Below, piece after piece: positions 45,731 through 58,199 of a stretch of DNA of 64,000 bases (within the stretch, counting starts at the first letter, position 1; each line of letters begins with the position of its first letter). The notes beneath the pieces were generated by a model. The model was not told the DNA's origin and ran no database searches. It saw only the letters and a program-made list of their open reading frames with translations. The stretch is from positions 21,600 through 85,599 of the forward strand of contig MU621134.1 of NCBI GenBank assembly GCA_025399215.1. The letters are read 5' to 3'. Both the position numbers and the translations under genes were made by a program. The DNA comes from Globomyces pollinis-pini. Lineage: Eukaryota; Chytridiomycota; Chytridiomycetes; Rhizophydiales; Globomycetaceae.

Positions 45731-48725
45731 TTATTGTTTCTTGGTTTTGAAAAACTATTTTTAGATCTGTACAAATACCTTTACTAACTCCCCAATGACT
45801 GGTCCGAATGAGGAGGGCTCTTGAATGCCACAATTGACAATCCACTTTGGAAGCTTATTGCGAATACGTGACGTTCTAAATCTTCCATCAATTAAAATGA
45901 TTGATGCATAATCATTCCGATGCCTGATTGCACGACCAATACATTGATTCCTATCATCAGAAGATCAAGGAAATTACACAGCTTTCATACAGAGGTTTTC
46001 GTAGTATTCTGAACCACGACGTGCCTCTTTGTTATCCAAGTATTGCATCCTTTCTCGTAACTCAGGTGACGTTATATTTGCATAGGGCAGTCCCATCATT
46101 ATTACACATCGTCCCAGATCTATCAAATTAGAAATGATCAACTACCATCAGAAAAGTTGATTCCTTCACTTAATTTCCCACCTACTACAGCCAATAAAAT
46201 GGCACCCGTCTAAAATTAATACCAAGCCCATACCTTCCCATTCAATGGTTCTGCAATAATATTACTGTACTTTTGTAAAGTATCTTCTGTTGAAGTTGTA
46301 CTTTCCACAAAAATTTGCTTCTTTTTCTCAATCCTGGTCCAGATATTCATATTCTTCCACGCTTTGGCAATCGTTTCCAAAACACTATAACTTGAAAAGA
46401 AAACCACAATTCCGCCTTGATTTAAGTTTGGATAGAATTTTACCCGGTATGATGTTACACAAGTTAGCGATGGTATTTCCGGCTTCATTTATCTAAAGTC
46501 AAATTTGAATTGACTTACCATTTTTGGATTATCTCTATTTCCATGTCTAAAATCAAACTCGACTCCACCAGGTCCATGACTTAGAGATATTGTTACCAAT
46601 TGCTCTTTTGGAATAACATGTCCACATGAAAAGAAATGTAATTTTTGACAATCAAGGTAGGGGACTAATTCGGTAACAAATTCGGATATAGGTTCCATTG
46701 TTCCACCTGCAAAGACAACCGATCGACTTTCCTCAACAATATCTTGGAATGATTGTGATGGGTTTAACATCAAATATTTAATTTTCAACCCAACGGAATC
46801 TACATTTCGTTAATAAAATATGAAATGCCTTTGAATACAATAATCCTTCCATCTATATCAGGACATGTCAAACACATCAAAAATGCTTCAATACACCGTA
46901 ATGAACTGGTATGTTTAGAAATATACTTGTCCTTGTCCAATGAAACTTCTTCCAACTTTTGATATGACTTCTGTTGAGTAAATCCTTGTAGCTGTTTCAT
47001 GAATACTACTAAATCAATACCTTGTTGCACAATTTAACATCAACAATAAATCGGACAATTTTAAATAGGTTTAGATGATCAATTTTGATTGCTTCTACAA
47101 ATGCATACACTTCCAACATTTTGCTTTCTTTCAAATTTCAGTATTTAGTAATCATACCATTTAGTTTAAAGTCATTGGAAAAAATAATCAACTGTTTCAA
47201 AATATTCAGGATTTGTTTAATATAAAGAGAAGTTTTGCCATTAAATTTGGTTTTGTATCGATCATAATATCGTTCAAGTTGTTCCAAAGCCAGATGAATC
47301 TTGATATTTAACCTATAAAGCAATACCTGTTGTTCTTCTACGATTGCACTATGTATTGAATTTATCGCGTCAATGACATTATGTGCTTCATCTGGCAGTT
47401 TAGATTATTTCTATTTTACCTATTATCACAATGCTATTTTTGAGTCGAATTCCGCTAATTTCTCGTGCCGACTTTTGAAGTAATAGATTATAAGGAACAC
47501 AAATGATCTACAGTACTTAGCAATGTAAATTTACATCAGCTTCGACTGCAGCTTTACGTGTCCCATAATATGGACATATTTTTGTCTCTTTTCCCAAAAT
47601 CGCCAACTCTTCTATATCTGAAATGATAGCCTAGTATTCATTAACAATCGGATATACATTTGCTTGATTTGCATAATTAAACATCATTTCTCGTTGTACA
47701 TCTTTATCACTTGGAAGATATCGACAAGATTTTTCTTTTGTGCCTAACTATCAAAAATATATTTCAAAATACTTTGCATATCCAAACATTTATCATTAAT
47801 ACGTGTAACAGAAGTTAACTGTAAGACATCTTGATTGATACATAAATTTTTACGTGATCCCAAACTGATACACTTTAAATCACTATAAACTGTCTTTTTG
47901 ATTTCATGTACAAATTGGGAAAGTTGTGAATGCTAAAATTATTTGATAGTGATGTACTGTTCTACTTGCATAAATTATTTGTGGGGTTTGTATCAAAGGA
48001 TTTTCATTTTCATCATCATCATCTCTAAATCGTTATTAGTAATGTATTAGTACTCAAAATAATTTGTTTTTGTTTGTAAATCTTCATCTGATTGATAATC
48101 ATCAATTAAACATGATTCTGGTATTTCAACTTGTCCAGTTTCCTCTAATTTCTAATCAATCATTAAGATCTTGTAATTTACAAATTTTTTAGTCAACTTT
48201 GATGACTTTCGAATGTTGTCCAACAATAGTTTCTTTTTCATTGCCTTCATATTTTGTTCATCCAATTCCTGTAATAATTTCTTCTTGTATCTTTCTCTAG
48301 ACTTTTCAATCATCCACTTTGGATCTGATGGTGAATGAATATTTTAAAACCTTTTGGATTGATGATTTCTTTTTCAAGATATTCATTCATTTTGTCTTCA
48401 ATAATATTTTCTTGAAGCTTTGAGATGAAATCCTTTTGCCATTTACAAGCTCCACCAATGATACTCAATGATTTTCCCTATCTTTTAGAATACAATATTA
48501 CCGTTCCAGTAGGTGATTCAAAGAACCCCACTTTTCCATTCTGAATAGTTTCGTATAGACTAACTTGATGAATGAATTCATTTTTACTTTCTCATAAAGT
48601 CTAATTGAATGTTCCTTTGATCAGATTGAATTGACAAACCAAGGAGTAAAAGGAAACGGGAAGTCCAATTGTTGATAGTTTATCTCATTCCTTTTTGGTA
48701 CATTTAAAGGTACTTTTGAATCCAT
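45731..48725 (-). CDS. CHL1: DNA helicase CHL1 / DDX11 (Fe-S XPD-like family)
   Basis: 5'-3' DNA helicase for sister-chromatid cohesion and genome stability. ATG 48725 gives [20 protein letters not shown]; three short introns assemble [28 protein letters not shown] and GKSLSI (Walker A). [17 protein letters not shown] and INDKCLDMQ carry the first Fe-S cysteines, [10 protein letters not shown] a further one. DEAHN is the Walker B motif. The C half reads [35 protein letters not shown] (motif VI) and [20 protein letters not shown]; after intron GTATTTGTACAG...AAATAG the end is KFFKTKKQ at 45731. Identity is certain. Its start codon is only 27 bp from that of divergent RRP40. Confidence 0.93.
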
Positions 48726-48752
48726 CATTCAATTTTAATTTTTTCTTTTTTG

Positions 48753-49510
48753 ATGTCAACACAAATCATTTTCCCTGGGGAAGTGTATGAAGTTCAGAAC
48801 AACAGAGTTGGACCTGGATTCATGCAGCTCAATTCCCAAATTATCGCTGTTAAACCTGGAATTGTTAGAAATGCTAATAATATTGTATACGTGGATCATT
48901 CACAAAAAAGAGTATTATGGTATCTCTTAATACATTTAGTATATACCTCAAGTAGCAGAACCAGTTATTGGTGTCATTACTGGTCGTCAGATGGATACTT
49001 ATCGCGTTGATATAGGGGGGCCATCCTTAGCTTCCTTGGATGTGTTGGCATTCGAAGGGGCTACTAAAAGAAATAGACCAAATCTGGAAAATAACGCATT
49101 GGTCTATGCTAGAGTTTCCCTTGCAAACAAAGATATGCAACCTGAACTGGAGTGTGTTGGTGGAGGTGGAAAGAGTGAAGGACTTGGAGAATTAGTGGGT
49201 GGCTATTTAGTACAATGCTCTTTAAGATTGGCTCGTAGGTATTGAATGATCAAAAGTTTAAACTTTGTTTAGTTTAATGAATCCAGAACACCCTATATTA
49301 CAAGGTTTTGGAAGTGTTTGTGCATTTGAAATCGTTGTTGGATTAAATGGAAGAATTTGGATAAACGCAGAAAAAAATAGAACCATTATACTGCTATCAA
49401 ATCTAATTAAGAGAGCGGATGGTTGTGCAAGTGCTAAACTTCAGAACTTGATTGAATCTTACGTCGCCTTGGTTTCAGATGATAGTGGAAATGATATGGA
49501 TCTTTCATAG
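48753..49510 (+). CDS. RRP40: Exosome cap subunit RRP40
   Basis: S1/KH subunit of the RNA exosome, the 3'-5' RNA-processing complex. ATG 48753; three exons (introns of about 28 and 34 nt) give about 230 residues. The N-terminal domain reads IIFPGEVYEVQNNRVGPGFM, the S1 domain reads VAEPVIGVITGRQMDTYRVD and IGGPSLASLDVLAFEGATKR, and the KH domain covers VGGYLVQCSLRLARSLMNPE with GLNGRIWINAEK. RNRPNLENNALVYARV is the family hallmark between S1 and KH. In frame and complete to the TAG at 49508. Shares a 27-bp promoter gap with CHL1. Confidence 0.95.
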
Positions 49511-49606
49511 TTATAATATACGATTTAGCTTAGTCAATCATAGTATTTCAATGCACACGACATAGAAAATATAATCATACCATTTATTAAATTGTAGAGT
49601 GCAAAT

Positions 49607-51123
49607 CTATTCTGTTTTTGATTTTTGACTACTGAATGATGGTTTAATAATGAATTTCCATAAGGTGTAAATGGCAAAACATGAACCAAACACAGTCCAA
49701 AAATCAATTACACTCTGAGGAAATGGTTCTGTGAATTCACCAGGTGAGAATTTAAGAATGATCAAACACTCAGTAAATGTTACAGCAAATAGCATCCAAC
49801 AATGGAAACCAAGCCTTTTACATTTTGGATCAGTGATATACTGATAATAGTCTCTACATGCAGGCATACATAAAAAGAAGACTAAAATTAAACGCCATAG
49901 ATTCAATCGAGATGATACTGGAATCCAAAGTAGAGTCTTCAAGTAGAACGCATTAAGTTCAATCATCAATACCTAACTATGAATATACGTTTAAATTTAC
50001 CACGACAATTAACCCTATTACAGAAACGTACCGTTTAAAGGTTTTTGCCGATCCCCATTCAAATTTGGTCCATGAATGTGGGCTAAGGTTAATGGAAGAC
50101 TATTACGTAAATTGTAACATCCCACGGGACAATTTTTCTTTTACAGTATGCATTTCATCAATGCCTCGAAATGAATAGTGCTAATCATGAGCATTCAAAA
50201 GAGTTACTTTCATTTCAAAGTATTCACAAGTCTTCATTCCAAACCAAATTCCAAGCCAATTGGCCAACAATACGTCCATAATCCACTAAATCATTAAAAT
50301 TGAGTATTTAAATACATGATCCCTGAATTTAATCACAACTATGAAAATTACCACCAACATTCAGCAAAATTGGGTAATTGATGCTGTAATGTATACTCCA
50401 TTACTTCAAACATGACCTAATCATAAAAACCCTTTATAATATTACAGATATCACCCAACATAACCAATAATCTCTTAACACGAGTGCTTTAGCAAACCAA
50501 CCAAAAGTATGTGCCAGCACAAATATATCTGTTTGATCCTAAAATATTAGCAACTGAATCCAAGAATTGAAAGAGGGATGTTTGAAGAGATTGATATTAC
50601 CCAAACATTTGTCCATGTTAACTCACACGCATCTCCATAGCTTTTTTCTGGTAATGGAACCCCTAACGTAGGATCTATAAACTTGAATAGTTGACGTGCA
50701 TGATCTTTATTCTACAAATAATTAAATATCATGATGAAATAAATACCTGAAAGAGTACAATAACAAGACACATTTCGTAAGCAACTCCAAAAACCATTAC
50801 AATTCTCCAAAGAGCAGGATGTGGTCGAATAAATGGACCATCTTTAAACTGTAATAATCCAGTTACTAATAAGAAAGAAAATGCAGTCCAAAGGCCACTA
50901 ATAATTTAAATAAAGTAGTAGTATACACTTTAGTGTTAAAGACTTGATCGTCTTTTAAAACAAACATTGCGATATAAACCAAACCGGAGATGAAAGCAAC
51001 CAAGAAGGTTAAATTTCTTGGTTTATAAAAGAATTCCAAATGAGGATCCACATCGTCTTGATATCCATAGTTGAACGCTCTAATATCCAGTTTTTCCTCT
51101 TTTGTATTTAGTTTTTCAGTCAT
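49607..51123 (-). CDS. PTDSS: Phosphatidylserine synthase (base-exchange type, PTDSS)
   Basis: Integral ER enzyme that makes phosphatidylserine by serine exchange with phosphatidylcholine or -ethanolamine. The preferred start is ATG 51123 (MTEKLNTKEEKLDIRAFNYG), just before the conserved DDVDPHLEFFYKPRNLTFLV; an upstream in-frame ATG at 51219 would add 32 residues. Multiple hydrophobic segments follow (FISGLVYIAMFVL, WILYxx-type helices), with HTFGWFAKALVLRDYWLCW, MDVLLANWLGIWFGMKTCEY and YYQYITDPKCKRLGFHCWML as family blocks. The C terminus is polar (FSSQKSKTE). This is the animal/plant/protist-type enzyme, distinct from the yeast Cho1 CDP-alcohol type. Introns of about 30-40 nt. Confidence 0.9.
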
Positions 51124-51368
51124 TTGTGAAGTGTTCAGATTGACTTTTTTTTTTGAGATGATTACGTAAATGAACGGACTGGGAATTCCGAATAGGAAAG
51201 GCACGGGCGGTTGGTTCATGAATGATATCTGTATGTAGCTTATAATAAATTGTATATTCCATATGGTAAACTATTGGTACTATGGAGTAGTTGCTTATAT
51301 TATTATAAAATCCAGTGCATACACACCTCTTTATTCGGTGTTTTTCTTTAAAGAAAATTCTACCTCAA

Positions 51369-53329
51369 ATGTCAACGTTGCATCATCAAAATTTTAAAAA
51401 ATTATACGATCAACTGAAAGATGAAGCTACTAATCTACAGGTAATCTATCAGTAAATTAAACCATTTAGAATGGAACGTTATCGTCTTCGAAAGCTACTC
51501 TTTTGTTCTTGGAGTTACAACAAATAAATAGGTATTCAAATCAATATTAAATCTTGATTCAGATCAACTTTAGCTCATACAAAACATAGAAAACAATTGA
51601 TTACAGAGGCAAAAGTAAACTTGGATAGGTTACATCTATTACTACAAAATTTGTAATTCGAGATAAAGTTTTATGTATAGGCATTATCAATCTCAGCATT
51701 TATCAAAGGAAATACTGAAATGTGAATCCCATGAGTATTTCTTTGATGAAATTAATTCACCAGGACAATACACTATCAAAACGTTCATTTATGTCCAATA
51801 GAAGATTTTCTAAAATCTGATTGTGCTGGAGAAGTTGATATATCAGATGAATACCAATTAACACTCGCTCGTCTCGATCACGAATTGAAGGAACGTGAGA
51901 GGTTATTAGTTGTCTTGTCACAATTAAAAACCGAAAAATCATCAGTTTCTCAAATAATCAAACAGAAAAATCAAGAATTAGAGCAATTAGATAAAGATTT
52001 AGAGGATTTGATTCAGGTACAAACACTCTCTGATTCATTATTAGTACACACTACCCCTTCAAGAAAAGCTACAAATGAAAAGCACTTCAAGTCGACAGCA
52101 AAATGAAAAAGCTAGATGCCTGCCAGGACCGTTATTTACTCTGTACAGACACGCTACTGGATACTCATCTGAATCATTTGGTAACTTTCTCAAAGTTAAA
52201 CTACCAGGAAACAAAATCACTGTCGATATCATCGAAAATAAACAGAATGAGGCAATCAAGGGCCCTGACGGAGATGAAAAAGATATGGATATTGACGAGC
52301 CGATAGATTTGTACGAAAAACATCCATTTTCAGTTGTGCTTTCTTTTTATCGTAACTTATTAGCTTTTTATTTTTGTAGTGGATGGAAGGGAATTGATAA
52401 AATTGGCTTTTCATTTTGCCATACATCTGAATATTGTAGTAGTACAAACCACCTTGAAAGAATCATTTGCCAATGTTCCAGTGTCATTTGTCTCGTCACA
52501 GTTTTACCCTGGCGATGATGGTCATCGATCTCCCAACCCTGAAAACGATTTTCTAAATGACGGGTAATTTTCAACTCTAATAAATTAGTGGCTTCATCTT
52601 TGATCCTCAAGCTGCAAATGGATTTGCATACCATTGGGCCCAATCCTTATGTGGACTTGAGTATCCAATGCCTTACTCTTTGAAACTTTCTCCATCAAAA
52701 ACTTGGATTCAGTTTCAGGAATCGGAATCCAGTATACCATTCTTATCAAAAATAGCCTCCTCATTGATGGAACGGAGAAGTCTTTTAATCAAAATCAATA
52801 CAACTCTTGCTGCCAAATTGGCTGGAAAGTTGTCATTGCCAAAACCAATGTCTGGAAAAGTGTTTGGAAAATTACTTTCATTTGTAAAATCCGAGGTAAT
52901 TTTAACTCTTAACATTATAGAGTACACTAACTTCACAACAATTCAAGTTTAAATTAGACATATCAGGTTTTCTAATAAGAAAGATTTAATTGTCTAGGTA
53001 CCACATATACTGTAATGTTATCAATACTTGCATCATATCCTCACGAACCATGTAGATTTGAAATTGTGTCGGAAAAGATACCCAATCAATCTGACACATT
53101 GGTAGAACAGAATGAAAGTATTAATGTAATACGGATATCATCTCATCTATAGAGTATCATAACAAAAGTGGAAGATACACTTGATTTTAAATCAACCTTC
53201 CAAGATTATCATGAAGAAAATCTGATTGAATATCAAATTGTGAAACTAACCTTTTATTTGTCCAAGTTTAATAACAGTCATAGTTTAAGTGGTCAGATCA
53301 TTGATGTATCTGCATTTAAATTTGAATAA
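51369..53329 (+). CDS. THOC5: THO complex subunit 5
   Basis: THO/TREX subunit coupling transcription to mRNA export. ATG 51369 gives MSTLHHQNFKKLYDQLKDEA. After introns come LLFLELQQINRSTLAHTKHR, KVNLDRLHLLLQNL, EYQLTLARLDHELKERERLL and a long coiled coil (KQKNQELEQLDKDLEDLIQ), then ARCLPGPLFTLYRHATGYSS and MDIDEPIDLYEKHPFSVVLS. QFYPGDDGHRSPNPENDFL is a family signature, as is GFAYHWAQSLCGLEYP. Introns are short and several fall inside the coil. The start is 245 bp from that of divergent PTDSS. The C terminus is reduced compared with animal THOC5. Confidence 0.88.
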
Positions 53330-53395
53330 ATGGTATTTGTATGACTCTCTATACATTTAATTGAAAATTGATTGTTCAATGATATTGTAAGATTT

Positions 53396-56300
53396 TTATT
53401 TGTTGTCATTTAATACCTGATTATGAATATTTGCTAGAGTTTTTAAAATAACAGTTTCCAATTGACCCCAACAAGACAAAGTATTTGATTTTGGGATTTT
53501 CATTTGAAGGTCTAAAAAATTAATATTCCAAATCAAAATCAAAAATACCAGATAAATAACTTGAAATTGGTATAACCATGGAAACAGGAAATGCACTAGC
53601 AATGGTCAATAATTTTGGAATAGTTGCAATCAATATCTGACAAACTAATTCAATATCACCTTCCAATTTGATCATCTGAAGTTTTTCTAAAAGTCCCTTT
53701 GAAATCTTTAATCTATTGATCAACAAATAAATATATATACGTTGTATCAAATGGATACTTTTTACATAATTCGGTAAATAATGTAAATCCAAATATAAAA
53801 TCTTGAGGTCTGGGTCGATTGAGTAATTCTGGAACCATAGTTGTTAATACATCTAAAAAACATTAATATTAGAAATATAGATTTTTTACGCATGGAGGGT
53901 ATTTTAGATACTGTTATTGGAATTAAATCCAAATTATATCCTTGGAAATGAACAACTTTTAAACAACCAACTCGATCTACAAATATTTGATGGATAAATT
54001 TACAGATTAAGGTTGTAATCAATTCTGATTTTTGTTTTGATGATAATACATCAAATAGGGAATGAATGACTAGTGCATCATGAGTTAAAATGGCTGTTTC
54101 AACTTCTCTAGGTGATATGATCTATTTTCAATATAAATTTAGTGCATACTTTTGATTGTGCAAGTCGATATCTAAAATTGGCAGATCCAAATTGGATAAT
54201 CTAGTTTTTAATTCTGAAATTTAAGTTTACTTGTAATATTATTGGAAACAGTTCAGGAATACCACAAAACCTTCCACAAGATTGAAGGATGATTACTGGA
54301 TTTTCAAACAACGCTAAATCATCTAATCTAACTTTTAATACATTTCTTTGAATTACTGAAAAGTATCTAAATTTCCTAATTTGTCCATAGTTTCATAACA
54401 GGTTTCCAATGGTGATTGAATATAGTGCTTATACCATACATCACGCAATAAGCATAGTGATTTTTTTTCAACTCCCTGTTGCAACTCCTCTCCAGATATC
54501 TTGGAGAGAACAGAAAGAGTATAGTACAAGGATTTCTTGGACACGTCGCTTCGAAGAATTTTCATCAGACCTATCTATATATGAATGAATTCCATGGATA
54601 CGTTTGTAATCTGGAAATGATCTATCTTCAACTATCTCGTCATCTTGCTTCAAATAATATTTGTCAACCAAATAAGTATGGTTCAAACTATAACCAATTA
54701 AATGATTTTCAACTGCAAAATATTCCGGACGTTGAACAGCAATCAGGGATGACATTGTGGGAAAAAGAAATGGTAATTTGACTTTAACAAATTCCAGTAA
54801 CTTTGGGATAGGAATACTTTTGATGACATGAGTGCCATAGCTGTCATCTAAAACTAATTAAAAAGTCATTTCTATTACATAGCAATACAGAATTTAGTTT
54901 TGAATATAAAGAATTGTAAAGGAAAACGTAAAATGCTAAAAATGATTTTTCAAAATCTACTGACTCATCACTCTTAAATATCTCTAAAATATATGAAGAA
55001 GGAATTCTTTTGATGGACAATGTTTCAAAGGTGCTACAGTTTAAACGATGAGGGATTACCATTCACAAAATTGCTTCGTTAATAGTGGAATCAGCCGGTG
55101 GTCAAATTTCAGCTTTTGAAAGATTAGACAGATTCCCTGTTGTAGATCTATTGAAGTATCACGAAATGCCTTATGGGACAACATATGCGTGGTCAATCTA
55201 ATAGATACATCATCTGCTCCATCTTTTAATGACTTTGACTGTTTTAATATATCAAATGCTATTTCTGCAGCTTTCTTAAATGAAAATATTTCCGTTATTA
55301 TATGCCGAACATAGTGATATCGTTCTGATGACAATGATACTTGAAGTTTTAAAACTGAATTGATGGATTCATGAGCAGCTTTAATGTCATTTTCAATAAA
55401 GTATAGTCCAAGAGTAAGTGGAAATCCAGATGCAGTACTATATAGCAATTCTTCCATTGTTTCTTTGAATAATTGCTACTATTAGGTATAGGAAAAATAC
55501 ATTGGATTTGACATCCATTCCGGGTTGAATATGGAAACACAACAAGCACATATTTAATGAAACTAATCTATCATGTTACGATAAAAAGCATTAACTGTTC
55601 AGACCATAAAACTTTGCTCTTTGTGATAGAGTTACAAATGAACTCCAGGGAGCATCGTGTACCAAGCAAATAACAACATGCAAATATACAACGAGTTAGT
55701 ATACACCTATATCCTGCATTTTCTGCAGCCTTTAGATTTAGTATGACATAATGTATACCCCCATTTCATTCATTAACCGATTTAGTATATTGGTTTCTGA
55801 TTCAAGATACTTTGCATCCCTTTTAACCCAACTAGCCGATTTGGTGATAATAGAATTCAAATAATATGGCTAGTGTTATTTTTATTCGTTGTCTTTACCA
55901 AATCTAGGATGTCATTGCAAGTCCACTGCAAACAGAGTTCAAGAAACATCATTTTTGAGGTCAATGCATCTCTTAATCTATGAATCGAAATTCCATCTTT
56001 TTTGGACAACTCTAAAATATAGTTTTTGATCATTGAACGTGAATTTGGTATTTTCTGAGATAAATGGACCAAAATCGATATAATCTACACAATAAGTGAC
56101 TCAAGAGTACCTTCTGTTCATGAATGTAATATTGTATTGGTGAGTTGAAAGCATCAGAGTCTGGTAAACATAACAGAGCCGTGACATTGACCTCCAAAAT
56201 CCAATCATCACAATTCAATTGGAAAACATTACGTATAAAGGTAGAAACAGTCGAATGATAAGCAGACAAGATCATAGTAGCGCTTTGAACGTATTCCATT

Positions 56301-56461
56301 AGTATCTCAGATGATATATTAGGATTTCCAAACAACAAGAAATGAATCTCCTTCATCTTTTCGGATACTACTTGAATTTCAGGCAGATCGCTTGAGTCGC
56401 TTCCGTTTGGTTCGAATGTGAACAGTAATTCCAGTTCTTGTTTAGTTTGAGGAATTTGCAT
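53396..56461 (-). CDS. INTS2: Integrator complex subunit 2
   Basis: Scaffold subunit of the Integrator, which cleaves nascent snRNA and other transcripts and attenuates polymerase II. ATG 56461 starts MQIPQTKQELELLFTFEPNG. Helical repeats follow (ILVHLSQKIPNSRSMIKNYI, LGLYFIENDIKAAHESINSV, RYHYVRHIITEIFSFKKAAE). Strongest evidence is near 53880-53990: VGCLKVVHFQGYNLDLIPIT then VSKIPSM, matching animal INTS2 AKLVHFQGYPCELLPLTV then AGIPSM. Also VLKVRLDDLALFENPVIILQ fits the INTS2 segment before its last helices, and the C terminus (ETVILKTLANIHNQ) has a similar place to ERTVIEIINM. About 900 residues, shorter than the human protein. Many exon edges are approximate. Integrator is missing in yeasts, so this is informative about lineage. 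Confidence 0.82.
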
Positions 56462-56643
56462 TTCAGAGTGCAAAGAAACACAGATAGTCGTATTCCCATA
56501 AGAGTGAAAACAGTTGGATTTATATCACTAGAAAGTTCTTAGTTCATTCAAGTTTTACGATCCATTAGATTTCATTGTCTTTTGTTGTACATTTATCAAC
56601 TTTCCCCAAAACCCCTCGCTTTTTCTTTCTTTGATTACTCAAT

Positions 56644-58089
56644 ATGGCACACCAACTGACGCAGAAAATGGCAAATACCCACATAAGGTAACGCCGATCT
56701 ATTGATTTATCCTTAGGTTTGCGTCCTATATCTGATTTTAGCGATGGGGAATGGAAGTCCTCCTTGAATTTACCAAAAAGAGATGCTCGCCCCCAAACTT
56801 CTGACGTTACAAATACAAAAGGAAATGAATTTGAAGATTATTTTTTGAAAAGAGATTTGTTGATGGGAATCTTTGAAGCTGGATTTGAGCGACCATCTCC
56901 TATCCAAGAAGAGGCTATTCCTATGGCCTTAGCAAATAGAGATATCCTTGCAAGAGCTAAAAATGGAACTGGAAAAACAGCAGCATTTATTATTCCCGTA
57001 TTAGAAAAAGTGAATACAGAAAAGAGTTACGTTCAATGTATCTTGTATATATTCTAACAACAGCCGTTATATTGGTCCCTACTAGAGAATTGGCCCTACA
57101 GACTTCACAAGTGTGTAAAACATTGGGAAAACATTTGAATTTACAAGTCATGGTAACCACTGGTGGAACTAGTTTGAAAGATGATATTTTACGTTTAAGC
57201 CAAGCAGGTAGAAACATTTTTGTCAGGTTAACTGGATATATAGTTCATATTTTGGTTGCAACACCAGGTAGAATATTGGATCTGGCTGGAAAAGGTATTG
57301 CCGATTTATCAAAATGTCAAACTTTTGTTATGGATGAAGCAGATAAACTTCTATCACCAGAATTCCAACCCATCATTGAGCAACTTGTTGGATTTTGCCA
57401 TCCTGACCGTCAAATTATGTTGTTTTCTGCAACATTTCCAATTATTGTCAAGGCTTTCCGAGATAAATTCCTTCGAAACGCATACGAAATTAATTTGATG
57501 GAAGAATTAACTTTGCGTGGTATTACTCAATTCTATGCTTTTGTTGAAGAAAGGCAAAAGGTACATTGTCTCAACACACTATTTTCAAAGGTAAGTTAAA
57601 TTTGAAACCGTCATAATTTTTAGCTTCAAATCAATCAATCCATTATTTTCTGCAATTCAACTAGTCGAGTGGAGCTTTTAGCACGTAAAATTACGGAATT
57701 AGGATACTCTTGCTTTTATATCCACGCTCGAATGCTTCAAAGCCATCGTAATCGTGTCTTTCATGATTTCCGGTCTGGAAAAACCCGACATTTAGTATGT
57801 TCAGGTATCTCAAACAAGTTGACCATGAATAGATTTACTTACTCGTGGGATTGATATCCAAGCCGTAAATGTTGTCATCAACTTTGATTTACCTAAAAAC
57901 TCTGAAACATATCTACATCGTATTGGTAGATCTGGTCGATTTGGTCACTTGGGATTGGCCATTAATTTGATTACTAATGAGGATCGTAATACTTTGTATA
58001 GAATCGAACAGGAATTGGGCACCCAGATTGCACCAATACCACCTGTGATTAACCCAGAGTTGTATGTTGCCCCGGATGCAAGTCAATGA
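56644..58089 (+). CDS. DHH1: DEAD-box RNA helicase DDX6 / DHH1
   Basis: P-body helicase acting in mRNA decapping and translational repression. ATG 56644 gives [14 protein letters not shown] and, after a 54-nt intron, [20 protein letters not shown]. Motifs: [33 protein letters not shown] (Q motif), [10 protein letters not shown] (I), VPTRELALQ (Ia), VMDEADKLL (II), LFSATFP (III), [60 protein letters not shown] and [15 protein letters not shown] (VI). A 36-nt intron (57208-57243) is a multiple of three without a stop and interrupts [10 protein letters not shown]; a 28-nt intron near 57807-57834 must be removed to restore SDLLTRGID. Identity is certain. Confidence 0.95.
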
Positions 58090-58199
58090 ACAGAGTAGTA
58101 AACAGTGGACGAGTTTGAAATATAAAAAGTAATATATTTTACAATATTTTACACATCAATGTTAAAAGAAAATTGAATGATTGGCATAAGTTTTCTTTA

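Noticed and set aside
57669..57854. Premature stop in DDX6 after [10 protein letters not shown]
   Set aside because: Explained by a 28-nt intron; splicing restores the SDLLTRGID motif.
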